The notes beneath the pieces were generated by a model. That model saw only the letters and a list, made by a program, of their open reading frames with translations. It was not told the DNA's origin and did not search any database. Below, in pieces: positions 51,598-60,440 of a DNA stretch of 64,000 nt. This DNA comes from M3007 sp040397785. GTDB lineage: Bacteria > Bacteroidota > Bacteroidia > Chitinophagales > Saprospiraceae. Positions within the stretch are counted from its first letter, which is position 1. Each line of letters begins with the position of its first letter. The stretch covers positions 35,560-99,559 of the forward strand of contig JBBAVI010000004.1 in the NCBI GenBank assembly GCA_040397785.1, in the 5' to 3' direction. Position numbers and translations under genes: made by a program.

Positions 51598-53844
51598 TTA
51601 TTGATGATGATCATGGTGCATTCCCCCATGTCCGCCGCCGCCCATTGGAATAGGTTTCCAGTCAAGCGGGGTGGCTTCCGCGTTGCCTTCCGTAATTTTC
51701 AAGACTGCATTCAAGGGAATGTTGTTAAACACTTGCGATGCAGCGGCTGGCTTCGGCCATTTTATCTCCAACGATTCAATGCTGCTGGCATTGCCCAGGC
51801 CAATTTCTGCTCGCAAAGAAGACGAACCAAAACTACCACCCGTACCCACCGAATTGTAAATCTTCCGAGTTTTACCATCCAGGGTTTTTACGGTCAGGAT
51901 GATTCTGGCGCCAATGGCATCGCGGTTGGCTGTTTTTCCTTCCAAAACCAGGGTAACCCATTTATTGTCATTGCCCGGATTTTGGAATAACACATTGTTT
52001 GCCAAATCGCCTTCATACGCGCCGCCCATCACCATGTAAATATCCTGATCGCCATCCTGGTCCACATCGCCAAAAGCAATGCCGTGCCCTTTTTGAATGT
52101 TGCCAAACCCATTCATCGTTATTTCTTCAAAGACATTACCGTTTTTGTTGTGAAACATCCGGTTGGGCACCAATGACCGCAAATCAGGTGTTCCGGTCCC
52201 AACGTAAAAATCAAGCCATCCATCGTTGTCGATGTCGCCAAAATTGTTCCCCATGCCAAACATGATTTTGTTCACACCCATCTTTTGTGTTACATCCAAA
52301 AAGGTTCCGTCCCCTTTATTCTGGTATAAGCGTACAAAATCGCCCGGTGTTTTTTTACCCAAATATTCATCCAATACCACCCCGGCCGCGTTGTCCAACA
52401 ATTTTGGATCATACCCGCCTACAAATAAATCGAGCCAGCCGTCATTGTTGAAATCAAACATAAACACTGGAAAACTATTAACCGGCTTGCCAACGCCTGC
52501 CTGTTCAGTCATATTTTGAAAAACCATACGGTTAGGGTCTGTCGTTTGATTCACCCACAGTTGGTTTTCGGCGCTAAAATCGCTTAAATACAAGTCTGGC
52601 AGTTGATCATTGTTGATATCGCCGGCAGCCACTGCTTTAAAAAATCCGGTGCGGTCCAGGCCAACTTGCGCGGCAACATTGGTAAACGTACCGTTTTTAT
52701 TATTTTGATACAGTTCGCAAGGATGCAAACCTTTCACTTTCGAACTTTCATTGGCAATAAATAAATCCAAAAACCCGTCGCCATTAAAATCTGCCCAGGT
52801 CGCTGTTTGGGTGGGATGAAACGACAACATACCCGATTCGATCGTAACATCCAAAAAGGTGCCATCCCCGTTGTTGCGCAACAACGAATTGGGGTGCAAA
52901 CCCGCATCCAGCCAGCCGCCCCGCAAAATCAGAATATCCCGGTCGCCATCGTTGTCATAATCGGCGTGTATGGTATTTAAACCACTGACAATTCCTGTTA
53001 AATTCGCTTCCTTGGTGCGGTTCGTAAAGGTGCCGTCGCTATTGTTGATGTAAAATTGGCATTGGCTGTTCAACAAATAAGACGTAATAAAAATATCCAA
53101 ATCACCGTCATTGTCAAAATCTTCCATACAAACGCCGCCCGAAACATTGCGGTGGGAAACCCCCAAATCAACCGCAATATCCTTAAACTTAGGGCCATTT
53201 ACGGGCTTAAACACCGATTCCGGGATGCGCCAGGCAGCAGGTACGCCACTCGGGTATTTGCCCAGGGTCATGTTGGCAATATTCAAAAGCCACTTGGATT
53301 GACTATCTTTTGGAAACTTTTCTAATATTTTAGTATAAATTTCGATCGCACGGGTAGATCCATCCACCAGTTTATGCTGCCCCGCTTCGGCAATCGGAAT
53401 GATACACGATTCAGAGGTGTGGTTTTGAATACAGTTTTGTTGTTCCCCCAAACGCAGGTAAGCAAGTGCATACAGGTCGAACAATAACTTATTCTCTTCG
53501 CTCATCGCCGCAAAATTATCGCCAATGATCCGCTTCAAGACATCGATGGCTTCTTCGGTTTGGCCTGCATACAACAATTGTTCGGCTACCTTAAAATTGC
53601 CAATAATCTGTTCTTGCTGCGTTCTGGCCTTCGACAACATGGCTTTAAATTGGCCAGCGCTCCGGCTGTTGAGGTTGTAGCATTTTGCCGGATTTTCATT
53701 TCGGAAAATACTATCCAAAATGACTACCATACGCTGATGGCCATTTTTAGGTCCTGATTTAGCAGATTTAGAGGCTGGGCTTGATTGGCAAGCAAATAGG
53801 CACACAAAAAGGCCCGCAAGGAAAAACAAAGAAAAAAAACGCAT
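51598..53844 (-). CDS. CRTAC/ASPIC-UnbV lipoprotein with FG-GAP/VCBS repeats and His-rich tail
   Basis: A 748-residue lipoprotein (lipobox LFAC, Cys19). Residues about 30-200 are helical and TPR-like. From about 215 on there are six or seven VCBS/FG-GAP beta-propeller blades with calcium-binding loops such as DFDNDGDLDIFI, DYDNDGDRDILI, DFNGDGFLDLFI and DIDNDGWLDFYV. A C-terminal ASPIC/UnbV-like domain follows at about 650-720 (NKWVTLVLEGKTANRDAIGA, GSFGSSSL). The protein ends in a Gly/His tail (GGGGHGGMHHDHHQ). It is the last gene of a same-strand run with MauG-like and cytochrome-like proteins. Function of such proteins is not established; surface binding and metal capture are possible. Confidence 0.85.
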   Translation of the reverse strand: MRFFSLFFLAGLFVCLFACQSSPASKSAKSGPKNGHQRMVVILDSIFRNENPAKCYNLNSRSAGQFKAMLSKARTQQEQIIGNFKVAEQLLYAGQTEEAIDVLKRIIGDNFAAMSEENKLLFDLYALAYLRLGEQQNCIQNHTSESCIIPIAEAGQHKLVDGSTRAIEIYTKILEKFPKDSQSKWLLNIANMTLGKYPSGVPAAWRIPESVFKPVNGPKFKDIAVDLGVSHRNVSGGVCMEDFDNDGDLDIFITSYLLNSQCQFYINNSDGTFTNRTKEANLTGIVSGLNTIHADYDNDGDRDILILRGGWLDAGLHPNSLLRNNGDGTFLDVTIESGMLSFHPTQTATWADFNGDGFLDLFIANESSKVKGLHPCELYQNNKNGTFTNVAAQVGLDRTGFFKAVAAGDINNDQLPDLYLSDFSAENQLWVNQTTDPNRMVFQNMTEQAGVGKPVNSFPVFMFDFNNDGWLDLFVGGYDPKLLDNAAGVVLDEYLGKKTPGDFVRLYQNKGDGTFLDVTQKMGVNKIMFGMGNNFGDIDNDGWLDFYVGTGTPDLRSLVPNRMFHNKNGNVFEEITMNGFGNIQKGHGIAFGDVDQDGDQDIYMVMGGAYEGDLANNVLFQNPGNDNKWVTLVLEGKTANRDAIGARIILTVKTLDGKTRKIYNSVGTGGSFGSSSLRAEIGLGNASSIESLEIKWPKPAAASQVFNNIPLNAVLKITEGNAEATPLDWKPIPMGGGGHGGMHHDHHQ

Positions 53845-53979
53845 AACGAATTATTTTAATAAAAAAACACCACTTGGCTAAAATCGAGGCAAGGAAAGCA
53901 TTTGTTTTCTAACTACCGCTTTGTTTGTAAATTTGATATTATTTGTGCATTCTAATATCAAAAATTTATCTTGAACACA

Positions 53980-55509
53980 TCATCGCAGCGTGTTCTTTAA
54001 AATCAAAAAAGGCAGCCCTTCTGATACCCAGCGTTTCATTTCTCCCCGATCTGGTACAACCTCAAAACTTAAGGGCGCAAGTGCAAGATCCAAATCGCCA
54101 TCCCGATCAAGGTCGCCCGCATCCAGCAGCATCCAGCGACCATCTGTCGCAGCAGGAAAACTAAAAGCCTGCATCTGCCACGCGCCTTTGTTTTCCAAAT
54201 ATAAAAATGCCTCCTGTGGTCGATTTTCAAAATCCGGAAAAAAGGATATCGCCGCAATATCAAGATCGCCATCCTGGTCAAAATCGGCAGGAATCGCATC
54301 GTACGCACCGTGCAAAGGGTAAAAAAAGGTTTCCCGATAAATCCCCAAACCAGCCTTGGTGTAAACGCGAATACCGTGATAGGGTTTTAAAATAGGCTGA
54401 TAATCCGCATTATCGCCACAAGTGTATACGATATCTTCGAGGCCATCCTGGTTGGTATCCACCATCCGAAAAGCACTGGAGCCCCAGGAAGGTGGGAAAC
54501 GGAGCACACATTTTTCCGTAAAATTGCCTTTCCCATCGTTTATGTACTGATAAATACCCTCATCGCCCTGCCCAAACAAGGCGATAATGTCTGGAAAATG
54601 ATCGCCATTAAAATCGCGTATATACGTCTTGATCGCGCCCGGGCGATTGCGCAAAATATGTGGTTGAAAATTCCCCAAAGTATCCTGCTCCCACCAGGCC
54701 AACTTACCGGTCCATTTAGCAAACTCACAAACCACCCCATCTTGGCGGCCATCGCCATTCAAATCCACCCAATCACTATGTACCGGTCTTTGCAATCCAT
54801 CAAGCAAAATTTCTGCCCGATTGCCTTTTTGGGGTATCCGTACAATGGACCCAACAGGCGCGTCGGTCGGACTAAATGAACCCATCAAGGTAAAAATTTC
54901 GGAGGCCGTATCCACTTGTACCTGCACAATACCCTCTGCCAGTTTAGTGCGTTTTTGCAGGTTCAAATTAGCGTCTAACCAAAATGCTTGCCGACTGTTG
55001 GCATCTCCCAGGTACAGGCCGCCATCAGACTTGAACCGGATGAGGGTACTACTGGGCGGTCGCAATTGAAACGTCGGTTTTTGAACTTCAAATAACCGCA
55101 AATCCATGTTTACCGCAGCCAAGGCAGGCTGATCTAAGTGCTGCGGCGCATTTTTAAGGTAAAACTGCACTATTTTTTGCCAGTCGCTCGCAGACAATAA
55201 GGGATTGGCTGGGAAAAGTCCAACCGCCAAAATCGCTTTTCCACCGGCGCCCGTTTCGATCCAATTCTGCCGAACCGTGTCGTTTGGGAAAATGCCCAAT
55301 TGATATCCCATGCGCGGCAACACGGTTTTTTCCCAAATAGCACGCGGCAACAATCCCGGCTCCGGAAAAGCATGGCAATTGCTGCAATAAATTTTGGCCA
55401 GGCGTGCCCCATCCGATGGCGGATTTGGAAAAACCTCCTGGTTTGGAGTGGAAAAAGCAGCACCCAGCAAAAGCAGCAGGAAGGAAACAATTATCAAGGA
55501 CCAGCGCAT
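53980..55509 (-). CDS. single-heme c-type protein with VCBS/FG-GAP repeats
   Basis: A 509-residue exported protein. The signal peptide (about 1-20) is followed by a cytochrome c-like segment with one CXXCH heme site (YCSNCH, Cys42-His46). After a linker, residues about 145-500 are FG-GAP/VCBS blades (DLNGDGRQDGVV, DFNGDHFPDIIALF, DTNQDGLEDIVY, DFDQDGDLDIAA, DLDRDGDLDLAL). It starts 3 bp before the end of the upstream gene's spacing (55513), so it is co-transcribed with the CX4CH protein. A heme domain on a calcium-stabilised propeller suggests periplasmic or surface electron transfer. Confidence 0.85.
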   Translation of the reverse strand: MRWSLIIVSFLLLLLGAAFSTPNQEVFPNPPSDGARLAKIYCSNCHAFPEPGLLPRAIWEKTVLPRMGYQLGIFPNDTVRQNWIETGAGGKAILAVGLFPANPLLSASDWQKIVQFYLKNAPQHLDQPALAAVNMDLRLFEVQKPTFQLRPPSSTLIRFKSDGGLYLGDANSRQAFWLDANLNLQKRTKLAEGIVQVQVDTASEIFTLMGSFSPTDAPVGSIVRIPQKGNRAEILLDGLQRPVHSDWVDLNGDGRQDGVVCEFAKWTGKLAWWEQDTLGNFQPHILRNRPGAIKTYIRDFNGDHFPDIIALFGQGDEGIYQYINDGKGNFTEKCVLRFPPSWGSSAFRMVDTNQDGLEDIVYTCGDNADYQPILKPYHGIRVYTKAGLGIYRETFFYPLHGAYDAIPADFDQDGDLDIAAISFFPDFENRPQEAFLYLENKGAWQMQAFSFPAATDGRWMLLDAGDLDRDGDLDLALAPLSFEVVPDRGEMKRWVSEGLPFLILKNTLR

Positions 55510-55512
55510 GAA

Positions 55513-56013
55513 TTAATTATTGGGCATTCCAGATTCAATCCAGGATAGGAGGGCATTTTTATCAGCGGCAGCAATAACCCGATTAAGCGGCATAAAACCG
55601 GAAATCAAATATTGCTGAATTTTGGTAAATGAAACCGTCGCCGAGGCATAATCGGTAAAATTGGTAAGCCGGTTGGAGTCCAGATGGCAACCATCTAAGG
55701 CACAATTTTGCTTCAGTATGGGAAAAATTTCATATTTAAAACTAAACTGCCCATTGGGGAGCCAGTAAGCCGAAAGGGATACGTCTTTTGCGGGCATATT
55801 GAATACCTGCGTAGCAAGGAGCGGTTGTTGCAATACCTCCGCTGCACCCTCCCAGGCTACAAAACGCAAGGCACCATCCAGTTGTGGCGCAATGGACACC
55901 ACCGAACCCGCCTCATACATACCCGAACCGGATCCTTGTTGAACTTTTAGCTCATACAAGGGTGCATGGGTACATTGCACACATAAAAGCAGCAGAAACA
56001 AATAATTACGCAT
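55513..56013 (-). CDS. small exported protein with InlB-repeat-like and CX4CH heme-like domains
   Basis: A 166-residue exported protein, possibly a lipoprotein (signal MRNYLFLLLLCVQC; the lipobox is poor). Residues about 20-85 resemble an InlB-type beta repeat (GMYEAGSVVSIAPQL, FVAWEG, FNMPAKDVSLSAYW). Residues about 95-166 match the Bacteroidota/Planctomycete domain NC-x4-CH ... MP ... W-I-x-x-G-x-P-N-N: Cys104, Cys109, His110, a possible distal Met in GFMPLN, and the closing SWIESGMPNN. The motif is CX4CH, not the usual CXXCH, so covalent heme attachment is plausible but not certain. The start ATG at 56013 follows the MauG-like gene's stop by one base. Confidence 0.78.
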   Translation of the reverse strand: MRNYLFLLLLCVQCTHAPLYELKVQQGSGSGMYEAGSVVSIAPQLDGALRFVAWEGAAEVLQQPLLATQVFNMPAKDVSLSAYWLPNGQFSFKYEIFPILKQNCALDGCHLDSNRLTNFTDYASATVSFTKIQQYLISGFMPLNRVIAAADKNALLSWIESGMPNN

Positions 56014-56014
56014 A

Positions 56015-57931
56015 TTAATACTGCCCTCCAATTTTCCGGGCGTTCCATTCCGGTTTTAGTTCACAATTTGGCAATTTAGCAGGAATTGTAACAATACCCG
56101 TTGTATCCGTAAGCGCTTCCATGAATGCGACCAGGGCTTTTTGCTCGCCTGCAGTCAGGTTCAAATGATCAAAAGGCAAGGTTTGATCCGGCAAGTCGAA
56201 ACCCAGTCCGGCGCCACCGCCTTTATTGTAAAAATCCACCACCTCAGCCAGCGTTTGATACGCCCCATTGTGCATGTAAGGTCCCGTTAAGGCAACATTC
56301 CGCAAGGTAGTGGTTTTGAAACTATAGCGCAAATGCGGTGCATGATCGCGCGGCCGACCATTCGTAAACCTGCCAAGATCGGGATCAATTTCAAGTTGGC
56401 GGGCCTTCGGATTAAGTGGTACCCCAATGACTTCCGATTCATTTTCCGTAAAATACGGTGGAACCAAGCCCGCATAAGTCGGAACGAAATGACAGGTTGC
56501 ACAAAGCGCTTTCCCCATAAACAGGTTAAAACCTGCTTGCACATCTGCTGAAAGTTCAATCGGCGCACCGCGCAAATATTGATCTACCGGACTGTTGAAT
56601 GCCACCAAACTGCGCACATAAGCGGTAAGCGCACGGCTGATATCCTGCGCATTGGGTGCTTTACCAAAGGCCTCCTGAAACATTTGCCGGTACGTGCTGC
56701 TCTGGTTGAGTTTGTCTATGATTTCGTAATAAGTGGTATTAAACTCGGCTTTATTAAAAATAACGTGTTCTTCCTGGCTCTCCAAACGGTCGGAACGCAG
56801 GTCATAAAAATATTTATCCGCAAAAACACTATTGATCAGGGTCGGCGCATTGCGACCAACATCTCCTTTTTTATGCATACTCAAACTTTTGGGCAATCCA
56901 TCTGTAAAGGCGCGCTGCGGTTGATGGCAGGAGGCACAAGCTCTTTCGTTATTTTGAGACAACAACGGGTCAAAAAACAATAATTTACCCAGTTCAACCA
57001 CGATCGCTTGCTCTACCCTACTCCCAATACCGGCATAATAGTGCCCATTCAAGGTTTGTGCGCTAAACATGCTGGGCGATTCATATACCAGGGCTTGTGC
57101 TTTATTGGTGGTCAATTCCATGGTTTCAATGCCCAGCGCCAGGTGTAGACGCAAAATTTGCCCGTACAAGGGTTCCAGGTACTTGCGGATACACTCCAAC
57201 CGATTAAAGGAATCAAAATCCGTATTTTGTTCCAAATACCCGATTAGCCCTTTGAAGTTTTGTTGGATCGAATCGGCCAATAAACGGTGTTTAGCAGGCA
57301 AATAAGGGAGATACAGCATTGCCGCCGATTGCATCGCACGCACCGATACAGCAGATTCGACAATCGCGCCGTTGTAGCCCGGTGTATCAAACCCGACAAT
57401 TCCCATGGAAGTAATACGAAAAATGCCAAAACGAATGGCTTCTAACACCTGCCGATCGGTAAAGAGCATATTTCGTTGCGTCGCTTTAATGCCCGGAAAA
57501 AGTCGGCGCAAATCTTCGGTCAATTGAAGCAAGGCCTGTTGATCCGGTTCTTCAGTATATAAAAAGGATGAGATGGCTTGCATGCCACGCGGCGCATATA
57601 CGACCAACTCGGCAACCACGCGATCGATAGAAGGCAAGGGCGCACCATTGAGAAAATCACGCGCATTGTCGGGGTCGAGGTGCGCGAACAAGAATTCGAT
57701 TTGTTTGTAAGCATGGCGCAATTGCTTGAAGGAAGCCTGCCATGCTACCGGGTTTGGGGTTGATTTAATTTGAATATAAAAATGGTCAATTTGTTCGGTA
57801 AAAGTATCCAACCCATTGAGGTAAGCGTTGCGTACTGCTGCAACGGTGGGCGTAGGTGCTGGTGCTTCCCGTAAGCTGGCCAGCAACATCAAGGTGCAAA
57901 AAAGCACGGCAGAAAGTATCAGTTTATACAT
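56015..57931 (-). CDS. MauG/cytochrome c peroxidase-like di-heme protein with imelysin-like N-terminus
   Basis: A 638-residue exported protein. The signal peptide (about 1-20) is followed by a helical domain of about 250 residues (AWQASFKQLRHAYKQIEFL, IDRVVAELV) that resembles the imelysin-like N-terminus of Bacteroidota peroxidase homologues. The di-heme domain follows: first heme CASCH (Cys332-His336), second heme CATCH (Cys477-His481), LGKLLFFDPLLSQNNERACAS, TLINSVF and TLRNVALTGPYMHNGAYQTL. Family members reduce hydrogen peroxide or oxidatively modify partner proteins. It heads a run with the CX4CH protein, the CXXCH/VCBS protein and the CRTAC lipoprotein, which are candidate partners or substrates. 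Start: ATG 57931 (MYKLILSAV). Confidence 0.88.
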   Translation of the reverse strand: MYKLILSAVLFCTLMLLASLREAPAPTPTVAAVRNAYLNGLDTFTEQIDHFYIQIKSTPNPVAWQASFKQLRHAYKQIEFLFAHLDPDNARDFLNGAPLPSIDRVVAELVVYAPRGMQAISSFLYTEEPDQQALLQLTEDLRRLFPGIKATQRNMLFTDRQVLEAIRFGIFRITSMGIVGFDTPGYNGAIVESAVSVRAMQSAAMLYLPYLPAKHRLLADSIQQNFKGLIGYLEQNTDFDSFNRLECIRKYLEPLYGQILRLHLALGIETMELTTNKAQALVYESPSMFSAQTLNGHYYAGIGSRVEQAIVVELGKLLFFDPLLSQNNERACASCHQPQRAFTDGLPKSLSMHKKGDVGRNAPTLINSVFADKYFYDLRSDRLESQEEHVIFNKAEFNTTYYEIIDKLNQSSTYRQMFQEAFGKAPNAQDISRALTAYVRSLVAFNSPVDQYLRGAPIELSADVQAGFNLFMGKALCATCHFVPTYAGLVPPYFTENESEVIGVPLNPKARQLEIDPDLGRFTNGRPRDHAPHLRYSFKTTTLRNVALTGPYMHNGAYQTLAEVVDFYNKGGGAGLGFDLPDQTLPFDHLNLTAGEQKALVAFMEALTDTTGIVTIPAKLPNCELKPEWNARKIGGQY

Positions 57932-58080
57932 GGCTTGAAATAAAAAAGAACTACAGCAGACATCCGGTTTATCACTTTCTTTTTTGTCGATAGATCGCAA
58001 AAAAAGAAAAAATAAGCCGGTATGCCGCTGTAGCTCGTTTTAGGTATGGTTATTTTCAATGCCTTTACAGGCAAGCAATA

Positions 58081-59892
58081 TTATTGTACGATCAACTTAA
58101 CCACGTCACCGTTCTGGTTTTTCACGATGTAGGCACCTGGTGTCAAATCAGATACGTCTGCAGTTTGGGTATTGCGGAAAACGCGTACCAATTTGCCATT
58201 CATATCAAAAATAGCAGCATCTGTAACCTCGTTGAAGTTCAATTCACGTGCTACAGGATTTGGCCATACTTTGAAGGGATTCTTCTCGCCAAAAGTTGGC
58301 TCGTTGGTAGCAGTCAACAAGTTGTCCCAACCTGTGATCACGTACGTCAAAGAGTTTGCATATACGCCTGGGTTGGTGGCAGCAGGGTGCTGAGAGTTGA
58401 TCAACAGAGATTTGCCATCAGGAGAAGGAATCGCACCCGTAATTTCAGCACCCGCAGGGGTTACAGAAAGACGGATCAGGTCGTTCACCGTTGGGTTTTC
58501 AATCGCCATGTCCAGCAAGTACATTTCGCAAATGATTGGTTTGCTGTCGGGCATCCGGCCATAGGTCGTACCGATCATATCTTCACTGATCAACATATAA
58601 GACTTACCGCCGATGGTCATGAAATTCAAACCGTCCGGGTTAGACAAGTGTTTGCTTGGGTATTGTGCAGCAGGAACGTTGGCAGTGGTAAAGTCTGGAC
58701 CACCTTCAATGTGTACGGTTACGTTTTCAGTAGCTGGGTCGTATTCCAATACACGGCCGTAGTAGTCAACGTAGTTGGCAGAAACCGGCGTAGTTCCGAA
58801 AGCAGTTGCACGTTCTGTGTGGTGTTGTGCAGCAGGAGCGCCCGCAGCAATGGCGTTTTTCCAGCTGCTGCTGTTGCCAAGGTTATCGCGGCCTGTTTCA
58901 GCAATATAAACCTTACCAGACAAACGATCTACAGCAACCCATTCCAAACGGTTGAATACTGTAGCGCCCGCAGCAATTGCATTGGCATTGAAGCTCAACA
59001 TTTTAGACAAGTTGGTGTTGTCGACTTCAACCCATTTCGGGCTTTTTGTGTGTGCATACACGTAGGTTTTACCTTTTGTGAAGTCGCCCGCTACATCAGC
59101 AACAAACTTGGTGAAAATGCCAGGTGTAGCATCTTCGCCGAGGTAAACTGTTTTGTTGTCATTCGCAATAGCACCACCTTCAAACTGTTGGCGACCCCAG
59201 TTATACTGTTTGCGAATCGCTTTTGCTTGCTTTGGATCAATTTCTACCATCCAGTTCAGGTTTTGGTATTTTTTGATCGATTGGCCATTCATAGTTGGGA
59301 ACTCAGGTGCATTGATGGTAAAGTTGGCAGTATCGCGCAAGAAAGAGATTGCCGCTGTATTGTTGGCAACACCCCATTCTTCTGCGGTCCAGATACGACC
59401 ATCTGGGCCTGTGATACCTGCACAGTTCATACCAGTTTCGCCTACGGTGTTCGCAAAATCAACATTGAAGAATTTGCCGGTACGGCCATCATTCAATGTT
59501 TGGTTGATCACCACCAACGTGTCGGTGTTCGCATCACGACGCACTTTAAAAGCAGTCATACCGCCACCGTCGCCGATATGGTCATCTTTTTGCTGCATTT
59601 CGTGGTTTACAGAAACCCAAAATTCGCTTGGGTTCGCTGGGTCTGGTGTAACACCAATAAAGTCATGCCATTGTTTGGCAGGAAAAGTACCGGCAGCATT
59701 GCCATAAGTAGCCGTAGTTTTAACCTGGTCTACACCACCTACAAAAAGTACTTGGTACTTCAAAGGAGAAGGAGGCAACACCACCGTGGTTGGCTCATAA
59801 TTGGCCGGAACGCTTGGGTCAAAAGAAAATTGGGCAAAAAGTGCGTTGCTCAATAGAACAAGCGCGATCAGGGTAATTGTAAATTTTTTCAT
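58081..59892 (-). CDS. phoX: PhoX-type alkaline phosphatase with T9SS sorting domain
   Basis: A 603-residue secreted phosphatase of the PhoX (DUF839) family, which uses calcium and iron to release phosphate from phosphoesters. The signal peptide (MKKFTITLIALVLLSNALFA) is followed by the PhoX domain to about residue 510: VGVTPDPANPSEFWVSVNHE-like (here IGVTPDPA, VSVNHEMQ), CAGITGPDGRIWTAEEWG, QFEGGAIANDNKTVYLGEDA, WVAVDRLSGKVYIAETGRDN, LSNPDGLNFM. A type A sorting domain follows (about 528-603: FKVWPNPVARELNF, LTPGAYIVKN). The coding strand contains no TTA, CTA or TCA codon after residue 13, a strong bias suggesting high expression. A possible -7 box (TAAATTTG, 59908-59901) sits close to the ATG. 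Confidence 0.9.
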   Translation of the reverse strand: MKKFTITLIALVLLSNALFAQFSFDPSVPANYEPTTVVLPPSPLKYQVLFVGGVDQVKTTATYGNAAGTFPAKQWHDFIGVTPDPANPSEFWVSVNHEMQQKDDHIGDGGGMTAFKVRRDANTDTLVVINQTLNDGRTGKFFNVDFANTVGETGMNCAGITGPDGRIWTAEEWGVANNTAAISFLRDTANFTINAPEFPTMNGQSIKKYQNLNWMVEIDPKQAKAIRKQYNWGRQQFEGGAIANDNKTVYLGEDATPGIFTKFVADVAGDFTKGKTYVYAHTKSPKWVEVDNTNLSKMLSFNANAIAAGATVFNRLEWVAVDRLSGKVYIAETGRDNLGNSSSWKNAIAAGAPAAQHHTERATAFGTTPVSANYVDYYGRVLEYDPATENVTVHIEGGPDFTTANVPAAQYPSKHLSNPDGLNFMTIGGKSYMLISEDMIGTTYGRMPDSKPIICEMYLLDMAIENPTVNDLIRLSVTPAGAEITGAIPSPDGKSLLINSQHPAATNPGVYANSLTYVITGWDNLLTATNEPTFGEKNPFKVWPNPVARELNFNEVTDAAIFDMNGKLVRVFRNTQTADVSDLTPGAYIVKNQNGDVVKLIVQ

Positions 59893-60440
59893 GTTGATAA
59901 CAAATTTAATAAGTTGGAAGTATAAAATAAGAGTACTACTATTAATTCATTTGTAACTTAATGTTAAGCAAAGTTTAATTCTCAATAGACTTGGTGCGCC
60001 AAAACCACACACGAAATTTTAGCATATTTTTAACTTTCTTAAACCAGGTACCATGATGCACAACAAACGATTCTGCGCCAATCAACCAACCCAATAGATG
60101 TTGCACGCAAACGCAACTAAATACTACACAAAGTGCCCCGTTGAATACATTGTGATTATTTGGCCATTCTTAAGGCAACCAAAATTACTTTTGGAACTTT
60201 AGATATATTATTAGTAAATATTTTGAAAATAAGCATAGAGTTATTTTAATTTTTTAAAACTATATTTGCGACCACATTTATATTTCGCGCTGTATTGTTT
60301 TGTGCATGGCCTTCGGCCTAAATCATTGACAATCAGCGCTCAGCATGACAATGAATGCAGCCTTTCAGGCGGCGTTTAGTATAGTTGACAGGTTTAAACC
60401 CTGCAACTTCTATCCCATTTTCAATCTTTTGCATACCATC
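59893..60440. other. divergent intergenic region, no gene seen
   Basis: About 550 bp between phoX and the Asp-box propeller gene. It is AT-rich near phoX and near 60190-60270. Apart from possible promoters (59901-59908 minus, 60261-60268 plus) no ORF, hairpin or RNA gene could be supported. Confidence 0.5.
60261..60268 (+). promoter_or_regulatory. putative -7 element of the Asp-box propeller gene
   Basis: TATATTTG matches TAnnTTTG, 172 nt upstream of the ATG at 60441; the implied leader is about 165 nt. Confidence 0.4.

Noticed and set aside
58084..59856. 590-codon open frame on the plus strand opposite phoX
   Set aside because: It is exactly codon-aligned with phoX, which has a signal peptide, PhoX motifs and a T9SS domain. 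The antisense translation has no recognisable domain and an odd Cys/Val/Phe-rich composition. It is explained by missing TTA/CTA/TCA codons in phoX.
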